Below, in pieces: positions 17,416-25,697 of a stretch of 64,000 nucleotides of DNA (within the stretch, counting starts at the first letter, position 1; each line of letters starts with the position of its first letter). Origin of the DNA: an uncultured Clostridia bacterium. Lineage in GTDB: Bacteria; Bacillota; Clostridia; Oscillospirales; Ruminococcaceae. The translations under genes and the position numbers were made by a program. Under the pieces are notes generated by a model. It did no database searches. It was not told the DNA's origin and saw nothing but the letters and a program-made list of their open reading frames with translations. The stretch is taken from positions 1 through 64,000 of the forward strand of contig CANQTP010000011.1 of the NCBI GenBank assembly GCA_947626755.1. The letters run 5' to 3'.

Positions 17416-18081
17416 TTAAATAGTCGCGTCAAAAGTTATCCTGCCGTTTTCGATATTGATGGTACGTCCGCCGAACTGGCGCACCAGTTCATGCTCGTGG
17501 GTTACCATCATAACGGTAGTTCCGCATTGGTTTATTGCTTTGAGAAGTTCTATTATTTCTATTGAAGTGTTAGGGTCAAGATTTCCCGTAGGCTCGTCCG
17601 CAATGATAAGCTGCGGATCGTTCACAAGAGCGCGGGCAAGTGCAACTCTCTGCTGTTCTCCGCCCGAAAGCTCGTTTGGGTAGGACTTTGCCTTGTCTTT
17701 CAGACCCACAAGTCCTATAACGTAGGGAACGCGGTTGCGGATATATTTCAGAGGAGCGTCAATGCTTCTGAGAACGAATGCAACGTTGTCGTAAACGTTC
17801 ATGGTATTGATAAGTTTGAAGTCCTGAAAAACGAATCCGATGGTCCGCCTGAGTTTATGAGCCTTGTTTTTCCTGAGTTTTTCAAGGTTAAAGCCGTTTA
17901 CATAGACTTTGCCGCTGTTAGGGGAAATTTCCTTAAGCAGCAGTTTGATGAGCGTGCTTTTGCCTGCGCCTGATTTACCCACAACGAAAGCAAATTCACC
18001 GTCATTTATCTTCAAGGATACATCGTGGAGCGCATCAACGCCGTTTGAATATGTAACGCTAACATTTCTGAGTTCGACCAA
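17416..18081 (-). CDS. ftsE: Cell division ATP-binding protein FtsE
   Basis: A 221-residue ABC ATPase. Walker A GKSGAGKSTLIKLLL (about 35-49), Q-loop GFVFQDFKLI, signature ELSGGEQQRVALARAL, Walker B LIIADEPTGNLDP and switch His in MVTHEHE are all intact. The start codon appears to be TTG at 18081 (VELRNVSVTY follows) with only a weak ribosome site. It is the first gene of the seven-gene minus-strand operon. A terminator and a candidate structured RNA lie directly upstream. Confidence 0.95.
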   Translation of the reverse strand: MVELRNVSVTYSNGVDALHDVSLKINDGEFAFVVGKSGAGKSTLIKLLLKEISPNSGKVYVNGFNLEKLRKNKAHKLRRTIGFVFQDFKLINTMNVYDNVAFVLRSIDAPLKYIRNRVPYVIGLVGLKDKAKSYPNELSGGEQQRVALARALVNDPQLIIADEPTGNLDPNTSIEIIELLKAINQCGTTVMMVTHEHELVRQFGGRTINIENGRITFDATI

Positions 18082-18109
18082 AAATAAACACCGCCTATAA
18101 TGGTATAAT

Positions 18110-18155
18110 TTTCCTGTAATAAAATTTAAAAGGGCAGAATTTGATTCTGCCCCTT
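18110..18155 (-). terminator. Terminator between the structured RNA and ftsE
   Basis: A perfect 9-bp stem (18132-18140 with 18144-18152) with a 3-base loop is followed on the minus strand by TTTTAAATTTTATT. It ends leftward transcription from the PucR-type gene or from the RNA element, 29 bases before ftsE. It could also act as the terminator of an attenuator. Confidence 0.8.
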
Positions 18156-18173
18156 GATATGATCCATTCTAAA

Positions 18174-18239
18174 TTGTCGGCACAGCCCTGAAGGCGCAGC
18201 CGTTCCGCTTCTTAGGCAGACCTCAGAGAGCGGGGACAA
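18174..18239 (-). ncRNA. Candidate structured RNA (three-way junction)
   Basis: Read on the minus strand, a closing helix TTGTC/GACAA (18235-18239 with 18174-18178) encloses two GC-rich hairpins. The first has CCGCT/AGCGG outside and AGG/CCT inside. The second has CGGC/GCCG outside and GCC/GGC inside. This fold is immediately followed by the terminator at 18110-18155. A further hairpin CTGTCA/TGACAG spans the stop codon of the upstream gene (18244-18260). I do not recognise the motif. It may be a 3-prime-UTR RNA of the regulator gene or a leader controlling ftsE. Confidence 0.4.
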
Positions 18240-18247
18240 CATCGCTG

Positions 18248-19345
18248 TCAGAACTTGACAGGATTTGCCGAAAGATACTTCTTGACCATCAGCGCGATCT
18301 TGAACACGATAGCATGATCAAATTCTCTCAGGTCGAGACCTGTGAGCTTCTTTATCTTTTCAAGTCTGTACACAAGGGTATTTCTGTGTACGAAAAGTTT
18401 TCTTGACGTTTCGGAAACGTTCAGGTTGTTTTCAAAGAAACGCTGTATGGTAAACAGAGTTTCATGATCGAGGGATTCGATAGAACCCTTCTTGAAAACT
18501 TCCTGAAGGAAAGTTTCGCAGAGCGTGGTGGGCAGATGGTAGATAAGCCTTGCAATTCCCAGATTGTCATAGGAAACTATAACCTTGTCGGTGTCGAACA
18601 CTTTGCCCACTTCAAGAGCGATCTGCGCTTCCTTGAAGGAACGTGCAAGATCCTTTATGCCCGTAACGACAGTTCCTATACCGACATTGACTCTTGTGTA
18701 GAATTCTCCCGAAAGGGTGTCGGAGATGGAGCGAGCAAGCTTTTCAAGATCCTTGGATTCCACATTGTTCTTGATCTCTTTCACAAGCACAATGTCAGAT
18801 TCTGTGATATTCAGCACGAAATCCTTTGCCTTGTCGGGGAAAAGGTTCTGTATAACGTCAAAAGCGGAAACATCGTTTGAGGAGATGATCCTTATCAGCA
18901 GGACAACTCGGCTTACGTCGCTGTTGAAGTGCAGTTCTCTTGCTTTTACCACAATGTCGCCCGGCAGAACGTTATCAAGCACCACATTCTTGATAAAGTT
19001 GGTGCGGTCGTATTTTTCATCGTAATACTGCTTGATGGAGGAAAGGGTAATGGACATGATGTTCGCATACTTTGCGGCATTCTCGTCCGTACCTTCCACA
19101 AAAACAGCGTAGTCGGGTTTGATATGGGAACCGAAAGGCTTGTATGTATAGCCGTCCCGTACAAAAATATCATGTGAATCGCTCAGGTCAAGCGAGACGA
19201 ATTCGTTTGTAGTACCAATTTTTGAAAGTTCGCTGCACGCAATGATAGTAGCCGTTGAATCCACAACGCCTATCACGCAGTCCATAGCGTCCCTCATCTG
19301 GTGAATAAGTCCCTGAAAGAGTCTGTTTGACATATTGACGGTCAT
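18248..19345 (-). CDS. PucR/CdaR-type transcriptional regulator (sugar diacid family)
   Basis: A 365-residue regulator with the family C-terminal helix-turn-helix (NVSETSRKLFVHRNTLVYRL, about residues 315-334), preceded by a GGDEF-like fold linked to this family and an N-terminal sensory region with VIGVVDSTATIIACSEL. Such proteins control purine, amino acid or sugar diacid genes. No target is visible here. I place the start at ATG 19345 (MTVNMSNRLF). GCGGAGG lies 17 bases upstream and AAAGG immediately before it. ATG 19333 is an alternative. Confidence 0.75.
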   Translation of the reverse strand: MTVNMSNRLFQGLIHQMRDAMDCVIGVVDSTATIIACSELSKIGTTNEFVSLDLSDSHDIFVRDGYTYKPFGSHIKPDYAVFVEGTDENAAKYANIMSITLSSIKQYYDEKYDRTNFIKNVVLDNVLPGDIVVKARELHFNSDVSRVVLLIRIISSNDVSAFDVIQNLFPDKAKDFVLNITESDIVLVKEIKNNVESKDLEKLARSISDTLSGEFYTRVNVGIGTVVTGIKDLARSFKEAQIALEVGKVFDTDKVIVSYDNLGIARLIYHLPTTLCETFLQEVFKKGSIESLDHETLFTIQRFFENNLNVSETSRKLFVHRNTLVYRLEKIKKLTGLDLREFDHAIVFKIALMVKKYLSANPVKF

Positions 19346-19402
19346 CCTTTCATTTGAAACCTCCGCCGCAGGATCATGGGTGGAAGGAGTTTCCAAAAGT
19401 AT

Positions 19403-19454
19403 ATCTTGAATAATACAACAAGATAATTATACACAATTTTCACTGACTTTGCAA
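19403..19454 (-). promoter_or_regulatory. Promoter and palindrome of the PucR-type gene
   Basis: On the minus strand TTGCAA (19449-19454), a 17-base spacer and TATAAT (19426-19431) form a strong promoter. A 6-bp inverted repeat ATCTTG/CAAGAT (19403-19424) sits at the transcription start and could be an autoregulatory operator. Confidence 0.7.
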
Positions 19455-19713
19455 GTGTTTTTTGTAATTTTTCTATAAAAAACGCAATGAGAATTTATGC
19501 AAATATCAGCTCCATAAATTACTGATAATATTTTAACACATTATTTGTGAAATTGTGTTAATTTTTTATGAATTTTACAAAAAAATCGCGCTTTTTTTGT
19601 GCAGAATAATGCTTTTTGCAATTAAAAATGCTCCAAACGTAAAAATTGCCATGCTTATCCGGTGAGAAACCGACAAATTGCCTAAAAACCCGCGGACGGT
19701 GTCGCCGCGCCGT

Positions 19714-19759
19714 GCGGCAGAAAAATATCCGCCGTACAGCGCGGCAGAAAAATATCCGC
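19714..19759. repeat. Tandem 27-base repeat of a GC/AT hairpin half
   Basis: The 19-base word GCGGCAGAAAAATATCCGC occurs at 19714-19732 and 19741-19759, a 27-base period. The start of the next hairpin (19750-19780) reuses its right half in inverted form. Confidence 0.75.
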
Positions 19760-19780
19760 TGTATAGCTCAGCGGATATTT
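19746..19780 (-). terminator. Terminator of the aro/DUF4364 operon
   Basis: An 11-bp perfect stem (19750-19760 with 19770-19780) is followed on the minus strand by a T run from the ATATTTTTCT repeat. It lies 68 bases beyond the DUF4364 stop. Confidence 0.75.
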
Positions 19781-19847
19781 GAAATTTTTAATTGAAAAAC
19801 AGCGTCTCGTAATTTACGATCTGAACTTCCCGAAACTTACGGAGAGA

Positions 19848-20414
19848 TCATTCATTCGGTATTTCTATCTTTTCTTCTTCGTTTTCAAGGGCAAATCCTA
19901 TCACTTTGCTGTAAAATCCCGCAGGATCGAGCAGTATCTTTTCGCGGATAAGCTTTGCCTGTTCCTCGTCGGGTGCGTAAAGCGACAGCCGCATAAGGTC
20001 AAAATCCGCATCATTTATCCTGAAATTCACTTCAAATCCGTTTTCTTTCGGGGCAATTTCAATGTCCGTCTCCCGTTCGCGTTTAAGCCGCGCAAAATAG
20101 TAAAGTGCGGCTTTTAAAAGCTGCTTGCGGAAATAGTAGGGGATAGTGTCGTTGAAATAGTCCGCGCCGTAACGTCCCTTTTCTTCAAGAATTATATATG
20201 CTTCTTCGTCACGGTTTTCCCGCCTGACGGATCCGTTTTCAATGAGCGTTTCTAACGCTTCGGTATAGCTGAAATAGTTTATTACCTCGCTGTCCCGCAC
20301 TGCTTCGTAAAGCTGCGTTTCCGAAACAGGCTCTTTAAGCTTTTCCAAAAGATAGCAGAGCAGGACTTTTGTATCATGGACGGAATTTATCTCCGCCGCG
20401 TTAATATCATTCAT
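19848..20414 (-). CDS. DUF4364 family protein
   Basis: A 188-residue protein with a winged-helix-like N-terminal half (residues 12-75: VLLCYLLEKLKEPVSETQLYEA, shown in part as VLLCYLLEKLKEPVSE, then SYTEALETLIENGSV) and an alpha/beta C-terminal half. DUF4364 proteins are typical of Clostridia and look like DNA-binding regulators, but their role is not established. The ATG at 20414 is preceded by GTGAGGAAATT. It is the last gene of the aro operon, 18 bases after the membrane protein gene. Confidence 0.75.
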   Translation of the reverse strand: MNDINAAEINSVHDTKVLLCYLLEKLKEPVSETQLYEAVRDSEVINYFSYTEALETLIENGSVRRENRDEEAYIILEEKGRYGADYFNDTIPYYFRKQLLKAALYYFARLKRERETDIEIAPKENGFEVNFRINDADFDLMRLSLYAPDEEQAKLIREKILLDPAGFYSKVIGFALENEEEKIEIPNE

Positions 20415-20432
20415 AATTTCCTCACGATCATA

Positions 20433-21146
20433 TTACATCATGCTGTCAATTTTATGCTTGCTTTTGGGAAGTTTGGTCTCCATAGTAAGTTCTTCCATTT
20501 CAAAACTTTGCGGTTCGTTTTCGCCGCTTTCTTTTTTCTCTTTCTGCTGACGTTTAAGGAATTCGCTCCGTTCGTAATAAAGTCCTCTTGTATTTGCCAT
20601 GGGACGGGGTTCATTAATGACCGCTATAAAATCGGGGAAACCCTCTTTCAGGGAAAGTTCGTCCAGCTCCTTGTGAAGCCGCAGTATGAAGTCCTGCAGC
20701 CACATTCCGTAAATGCCGTAAATTATAAGATACAGCCCCGTAAGAACGCTCGCCGTTCCCCTGAAAAGTCCCACAAGCCCGTAGATTGCCCCCGCAAGAT
20801 ATACGCAGAACAGGAATTTGTGCGGTTTGCGGAGTTTGAAATAGAAAGCCGCAAATGTTGTTATGCTTATAACTGCAAGAAATCCGACATAAAGGTACGG
20901 GATCGTAAATGACAAAGGCGATCTTTCGTCCGAATCTTTAGCGTAATTCATTATTATCTGCCCCATGAACGCGCTTCCGCCTGCAAGCATTGCAAGCGTT
21001 CTTATAAAATAGTATATCAGCAGCGGAACAAGTACCCCCGCCGACGGCACTATTGCAAGCCAAAATGCCGCATGGAAATGCTTCATCAGGTCTTTGTATT
21101 TCTGATGATTTATGCGGAACTCTTCCTCGCGTTTCAGTGAAGCCAT
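20433..21146 (-). CDS. Integral membrane protein, unknown function
   Basis: A 237-residue protein with about five hydrophobic segments (roughly 27-48, 55-70, 82-105, 113-128, 133-150) and a charged cytosolic C-terminal tail rich in Lys/Glu from about residue 190. No family recognised. The gene lies 23 bases downstream of aroC and 18 bases upstream of the DUF4364 gene, so it is co-transcribed with shikimate genes without an obvious link to the pathway. Confidence 0.6.
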   Translation of the reverse strand: MASLKREEEFRINHQKYKDLMKHFHAAFWLAIVPSAGVLVPLLIYYFIRTLAMLAGGSAFMGQIIMNYAKDSDERSPLSFTIPYLYVGFLAVISITTFAAFYFKLRKPHKFLFCVYLAGAIYGLVGLFRGTASVLTGLYLIIYGIYGMWLQDFILRLHKELDELSLKEGFPDFIAVINEPRPMANTRGLYYERSEFLKRQQKEKKESGENEPQSFEMEELTMETKLPKSKHKIDSMM

Positions 21147-21169
21147 AAATACACCTCCGTTCAGGTATT

Positions 21170-22261
21170 TCAGAAGTTCGGATAGGAAAGCATATGCGAA
21201 AGGATAGCTAAATTTGCCGCCGCTTCAACGCAGGGAACAGCTCTCGGAACAACGCAGGGATCGTGTCTGCCCTTTATTTTCAGAGTCTCGTTCTTCAGTG
21301 AGGAAAGATCCACAGTTGCCTGTTCCTTTGCAATTGACGGCGTGGGTTTGAATGCCACGCGGAAAACTATGGGCATTCCCGAAGAGATCCCGCCTAATAT
21401 GCCGCCGTGGTTATTTGTTTTTGTAAGTACATGACCTCTTTCGTCAACGTAAAATTCGTCGTTGTTCTGACTTCCCAGCATTTCGGCAGCCTGAAAACCC
21501 GCGCCGAACTCAATTCCCTTGACTGCGGGGATCCCGAACACAAGCTGAGCAATGCTGTTTTCCAGTCCCTCGAAGATAGGTGAACCTATTCCCGCAGGAA
21601 CGTTTGTAACCATGCACTCAACTATGCCGCCAACGCTGTCCTGCGCTTCGCGGGCTTTGGCAATGTCGTTTTTCATGGAAGTGCCTTTCCTGTCGTTGAG
21701 AACGGGAAAACTCTTATGCCTGAGCGAAATGATATCTTCTCTGGAAATTCCGCAGGGGTCGAATGCCGTGTCTTTTATGTTGTGGATACGGAGAATGTGC
21801 GCTCCTGTGTAAATTCCGCGGCGTTCCAGTATCTGACCGCAGATCGCGCCTGCAAAGCAAAGCGGCGCAGTAAGTCTGCCCGAAAAATGTCCGCCGCCCC
21901 GCACGTCGTTGAAGCCTTTGTAGCGGAGCGCGCCTGTGTAGTCCGCATGACCGGGACGGGCAAGCTTGGAAATATTATTGTAGTCCTGAGAATGGGTATC
22001 GGTGTTGTTGATAAACGCCGCCAAAGGAGTCCCCGTTGTGTAATTGTTGTAAATTCCCGACAGGATATTCGGCATATCCGATTCACGCCTTGGTGTGGAA
22101 GTGCCGTCCTTTTTTGGGGCGCGTCTTGCCATGAAGTTGCGCAGTTCCTCCGCGTCGATATATTCACCCGAGGGGAGTTTATCAAGCACCACGCCTATGG
22201 CAGGACCGTGGGATTCGCCGAAAATAGATACGGTAATGTTGTGATTCCAGAATGAGGACAT
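21170..22261 (-). CDS. aroC: Chorismate synthase
   Basis: A 363-residue FMN-dependent enzyme converting 5-enolpyruvylshikimate-3-phosphate to chorismate. Family motifs are present: GESHGPAIGVVLDKLPSG at the N-terminus (GESHG), RPGHADYTGALRYKGFNDVRGGGHFSGR shown by its blocks RPGHADYTG and GGGHFSGR, and a C-terminal HDPCVVPRAVPCVEA (RHDP). It follows aroA by 26 bases and completes the pathway begun by aroF and aroB in the same operon. Confidence 0.97.
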   Translation of the reverse strand: MSSFWNHNITVSIFGESHGPAIGVVLDKLPSGEYIDAEELRNFMARRAPKKDGTSTPRRESDMPNILSGIYNNYTTGTPLAAFINNTDTHSQDYNNISKLARPGHADYTGALRYKGFNDVRGGGHFSGRLTAPLCFAGAICGQILERRGIYTGAHILRIHNIKDTAFDPCGISREDIISLRHKSFPVLNDRKGTSMKNDIAKAREAQDSVGGIVECMVTNVPAGIGSPIFEGLENSIAQLVFGIPAVKGIEFGAGFQAAEMLGSQNNDEFYVDERGHVLTKTNNHGGILGGISSGMPIVFRVAFKPTPSIAKEQATVDLSSLKNETLKIKGRHDPCVVPRAVPCVEAAANLAILSHMLSYPNF

Positions 22262-22287
22262 TTTTGGAACTCCTTTCTTTTTTGCTT

Positions 22288-23517
22288 TTATCCGAGAATT
22301 TCAAAACGTCCGCCAAGAGACTTAAAATCCTCAAAAAATCTTGGATAACTTTTGTTGACCGCTTCCGCGCCTTTTATAATTACAGGGGAATCGGAGGACA
22401 GCGCTGCAATTGCCGCCGACATGACAATTCTGTGATCATGGCAGGAATCCACCGTTCCGCCCGTAAATTTTTCAATGGGCTGCATTTCAAGGAAATCATC
22501 TCCCGCCGTGACCTTTCCGCCGATGGCGTTAAGCTGACGTGCAACGTCCGCAAGGCGATCGCTTTCCTTTATTTTAAGACGAGCCGCGTTGACAATGCGG
22601 CTTGTTCCTTTGGTGAAACAGCCTAAAACGGTAAGTATGGGAACAAGGTCGGGAATGTCTCCCACGTCCGCGGTGAAGGGTCTCATCTCACTTCCGCAGG
22701 ATCTGATGATGTCAACTATTGCCTTGTCGCCCTGCGCCGTGTTCGGGTCGAGGTTCTTTATCTCAATTTCCGAACCCAGCGCCGCCGCAACGTAGAAAAA
22801 TGCCGCCTGTGAATAGTCTCCCTCAACGCTGATATTGCAGGGACGGTATTTCTGACCGCCTTTTATATGATATTCGGGAAGTCCGTCCTTTTCGGTCTCT
22901 TCTATTGTAATTCCGAAATTTTCAAGCGCGGAGATCGTCATATCGACATAGGGTTTTGACTGTAGATGGGAAGTCATTTTCACCACCGAATCTCCGTCGC
23001 AAAGGGGAAGCGCATACAGCAGTCCCGTTATGAACTGTGAGGAAATGTCACCTTCCATTCTGTATTCGCCCGCGGTGAGTTTTCCCGTCATGTGTAACGG
23101 AAGCCCGCCCTGCGGCTCGAATGTAACGCCCTTTGGCGGAAATTCCCGAAGATATGGGGTTATAGGACGCTGCGGAAGTTTTGCCCTGCCGAGAAAGGTG
23201 GATTCCGTTCCCAGTGCCGCCGCAATGGGTATTACAAAACGAAGCGTTGCGCCGCTTTCGCAGCAGTCTATTTCTGCCTTTTGGGGCGGAGTTTTTATGC
23301 CTTTCACCGTGAAAGTTCCGTTTTCGTTAAAAATATTCGCGCCCAACGCTTCCATAGCCGCCGCCGAAACGCTTATATCATTTGAAACGGTGATATTCGA
23401 TATTTCCGAAACACCCTCCGCCAGAGCCGCCGCAATTATCATGCGTTGGGAATAAGCCTTTGAGGACGGCGCGTTCACCGTTCCTATCAGCTTGGAGGGA
23501 TAAATTTTTATATCCAT
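22288..23517 (-). CDS. aroA: 3-phosphoshikimate 1-carboxyvinyltransferase (EPSP synthase)
   Basis: A 409-residue enzyme joining phosphoenolpyruvate to shikimate-3-phosphate. The N-terminal PSSKAYSQRMIIAAALAEG contains the substrate-binding Ser-Lys and Arg. ESGATLRFVIPIAAALG and KESDRLADVARQLNAIGG are the other family signatures, and HDHRIVMSAAIAAL is near the C-terminus. The glycine loop region reads CCESGATLRF in place of the NAGTA.R form, as in class II-like enzymes of many Firmicutes. Gap to aroB is 13 bases. Confidence 0.95.
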   Translation of the reverse strand: MDIKIYPSKLIGTVNAPSSKAYSQRMIIAAALAEGVSEISNITVSNDISVSAAAMEALGANIFNENGTFTVKGIKTPPQKAEIDCCESGATLRFVIPIAAALGTESTFLGRAKLPQRPITPYLREFPPKGVTFEPQGGLPLHMTGKLTAGEYRMEGDISSQFITGLLYALPLCDGDSVVKMTSHLQSKPYVDMTISALENFGITIEETEKDGLPEYHIKGGQKYRPCNISVEGDYSQAAFFYVAAALGSEIEIKNLDPNTAQGDKAIVDIIRSCGSEMRPFTADVGDIPDLVPILTVLGCFTKGTSRIVNAARLKIKESDRLADVARQLNAIGGKVTAGDDFLEMQPIEKFTGGTVDSCHDHRIVMSAAIAALSSDSPVIIKGAEAVNKSYPRFFEDFKSLGGRFEILG

Positions 23518-23530
23518 TAGACTGTTCCTT

Positions 23531-24604
23531 TCACTGTCTGAGAAATTCCATGAATTTTTCCACTGTCATTTTTACCGTGGAAGATTTCCCCACGTCCGAA
23601 CAGATAACAACATTTATGCTGCCGCCGGAACGCTTCTTGTCGTTGAGACAGGCTTCGCCAAGTTCGCTCGGCATGGGCTCAACGTCAATTTTAAGATCGT
23701 ACTTTTCCAGACAAGAGGACAATTTTTCCGAAAGTCCCGCGCTGCAAAGTCCCTGCTTTTCCGCAAGGGAAGTTATCATTTCCATGCCCTTTGCAACTGC
23801 CATTCCGTGGGAAATTCCCGTGTAGTTGTAATACTGTTCTATAGAATGTCCCAGAGTGTGTCCGAAATTCAATAGCATTCTTTCGCCTTTTTCGCGTTCG
23901 TCCGCTTCCACAACGTCACGTTTTATGGAAACGCACTCCGCGATGATCTCCGAGAGAACTTCCTTGTTTTCGCGGAGTTCCGAGCCTGTGTGCTTTTCAA
24001 GTTTTTCAAAGAGCGGGGCGGACTTTATCATGCCGTATTTTACCACTTCGCCCATGCCGTCGGTGAAGAATTCGTCCGTAAGGGTATCCAGCGCGTCAAT
24101 ATCCGCAAGGACAAGTATGGGTTGTTTGAACGCGCCCACAAGGTTCTTGCCGCCTGACAGGTCAATGCCTGTCTTTCCGCCCACAGAGGAATCCACCTGT
24201 GCAAGCAGGGAAGTGGGTATCTGCACAAAATCTATTCCCCGCAGGTATGACGCCGCCGCAAATCCCACCATATCACCGGTAACTCCGCCGCCTAAAGCAA
24301 CGAGACAGTCGGTGCGGGTGAAGTGATTTTCGCAGAGAAAATCCCATATTCTTATAAGTGTTGCGGAATTCTTCGATGCTTCGCCGTGGGGGAAAACATA
24401 TCTGCAAACTTCAAAGCCCGCATTTTCAAGGGATTTTGCGGCTTTATCCCCGTAAAGACGATCTACATTGTCGTCTGTGATAAGTCCCAGCTTCTGCGCC
24501 TTTGAAACGGTTCTGACATATTCTCCGCAGTTTTCAAGAAGTCCGCTGCCGATAAGAACATCATAGACTCCCGATGCTTTTACGGTTATTTTTTTCGGTG
24601 ACAT
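23531..24604 (-). CDS. aroB: 3-dehydroquinate synthase
   Basis: A 357-residue NAD- and zinc-dependent enzyme that cyclises DAHP to 3-dehydroquinate. Visible motifs: GGGVTGDMVGFAAASYLRG (NAD-binding), PTSLLAQVDSSVGGKTGIDL and NLVGAFKQP (active site), and the metal ligands in LLNFGHTLGHSIEQY and SHGMAVAKGM. The start at 24604 has AGAGGACTGATCTCC upstream. It lies between aroF (24-base gap) and aroA. Confidence 0.97.
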   Translation of the reverse strand: MSPKKITVKASGVYDVLIGSGLLENCGEYVRTVSKAQKLGLITDDNVDRLYGDKAAKSLENAGFEVCRYVFPHGEASKNSATLIRIWDFLCENHFTRTDCLVALGGGVTGDMVGFAAASYLRGIDFVQIPTSLLAQVDSSVGGKTGIDLSGGKNLVGAFKQPILVLADIDALDTLTDEFFTDGMGEVVKYGMIKSAPLFEKLEKHTGSELRENKEVLSEIIAECVSIKRDVVEADEREKGERMLLNFGHTLGHSIEQYYNYTGISHGMAVAKGMEMITSLAEKQGLCSAGLSEKLSSCLEKYDLKIDVEPMPSELGEACLNDKKRSGGSINVVICSDVGKSSTVKMTVEKFMEFLRQ

Positions 24605-24628
24605 GGAGATCAGTCCTCTGTTAAAAAT

Positions 24629-25645
24629 TTACTTTCCGATAGTTCTTCCAAGGTAGGAAGTAAGACCTTGTATCTTCTTCATAATATCCGCGAATCTTGC
24701 GGGAGTAAGCTGCTGACCGCCGTCCGAAAGCGCGCTCTTGGGGTCGTTGTGGACTTCAATTTCCAAAGCGTCCGCGCCTGCAACTACAGCTGCAAGGGAC
24801 ATGGGTTCGATAAGAGAAACGATACCTGTTGCGTGAGACGGGTCAACGCATACGGGAAGGTGTGATTTTTCCTTGAAAAGGGGGACAGCGGAAATATCCA
24901 GAGTGTTCCTTGTCATTGTTTCAAATGTGCGTATGCCTCTTTCGCAGAGGATAACGTTCATATTTCCCTCCGCCATGATGTATTCGGCGGACATGAGAGT
25001 TTCCTCCATGGTGTTAGCCAGACCTCTTTTAAGAAGTATGGGCTTGTCGCACTGACCGAGAAGTTTCAGGAGTCTGAAATTCTGCATATTTCTTGCTCCT
25101 ACCTGAATAACGTCCACATCTGCAAAAAGGTCGATGTCGGAGCAGTCCATAATTTCGGTAACAATGGGAAGTCCCGTTTCGTTCCTTGCCTTGATGAGAA
25201 GTTTTATGCCCTCTGCTCCCAGTCCTTGGAAAGAATAGGGAGAAGTTCTCGGCTTGAACGCGCCGCCGCGGAGCATTGTTGCTCCTGCTTCTTTAACGGC
25301 AATAGCGGTGGTAATTACCTGTTCTTCGCTTTCTACCGAACAAGGTCCTGCGATTATCTGCAAAGAGCCGTTTCCGATAACGGTATTCTTGACGGGGATA
25401 ACGGTATCGTCGGGGTGGAATTTTCTGTTAGCTTTCTTGTAAGGCTCCTGAACGCGCCTGATATTTTCAACGCAGTCCTGAGCAAGTATATTTTCAACGT
25501 CTATTGCGGAAGTATCTCCCACCAGACCGATGATGTTCTGAGTTGCGCCTTCGATATGATTAACGCTTACGCCTTGTGCTTTAAGGTTATCTTCCAGCCT
25601 GCGGACGGAGTCCGACTGTGCGCCTTTTTTGAGAATAATGATCAT
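24629..25645 (-). CDS. aroF: 3-deoxy-7-phosphoheptulonate synthase (type I beta, regulatory N-terminus)
   Basis: A 338-residue DAHP synthase catalysing the first step of the shikimate pathway from PEP and erythrose-4-phosphate. An N-terminal ferredoxin-like (ACT-like) domain of about 70 residues, as in the Thermotoga-type enzyme, usually mediates tyrosine or phenylalanine inhibition. The barrel shows IAGPCSVESEEQ, RGGAFKPRTSPYSFQGLG, LKRGLANTMEE and VDPSHATG. It heads the aro genes, 52 bases after the LRR lipoprotein stop, with TCGGAGGAAACAAAA as ribosome site. Confidence 0.95.
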   Translation of the reverse strand: MIIILKKGAQSDSVRRLEDNLKAQGVSVNHIEGATQNIIGLVGDTSAIDVENILAQDCVENIRRVQEPYKKANRKFHPDDTVIPVKNTVIGNGSLQIIAGPCSVESEEQVITTAIAVKEAGATMLRGGAFKPRTSPYSFQGLGAEGIKLLIKARNETGLPIVTEIMDCSDIDLFADVDVIQVGARNMQNFRLLKLLGQCDKPILLKRGLANTMEETLMSAEYIMAEGNMNVILCERGIRTFETMTRNTLDISAVPLFKEKSHLPVCVDPSHATGIVSLIEPMSLAAVVAGADALEIEVHNDPKSALSDGGQQLTPARFADIMKKIQGLTSYLGRTIGK

Positions 25646-25697
25646 TTTTGTTTCCTCCGAAAATTAAAAATTGCATTTATCTGAACCCGTATATTCG

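Larger units (their letters stand above)
19455..19847. other. Intergenic region with AT-rich and hairpin-rich halves
   Basis: No ORF with a ribosome site is seen. Bases 19455-19680 are AT-rich with an inverted repeat TAACACA/TGTGTTA (about 19535-19561). Bases 19690-19785 hold a set of GC-rich hairpins described separately. Confidence 0.5.

Noticed and set aside
18174-18239. SRP RNA or 6S RNA in the intergenic element
   Set aside because: I compared it with the SRP core GGAAGCAGCC pattern and with known riboswitch signatures and found no match. The size and junction also differ, so it remains unassigned.
25646-25697. Strong terminator between the LRR gene and aroF
   Set aside because: Only a weak ACCCG/CGGGT hairpin near the LRR stop with a diffuse T-rich tail is present, so I did not list it.
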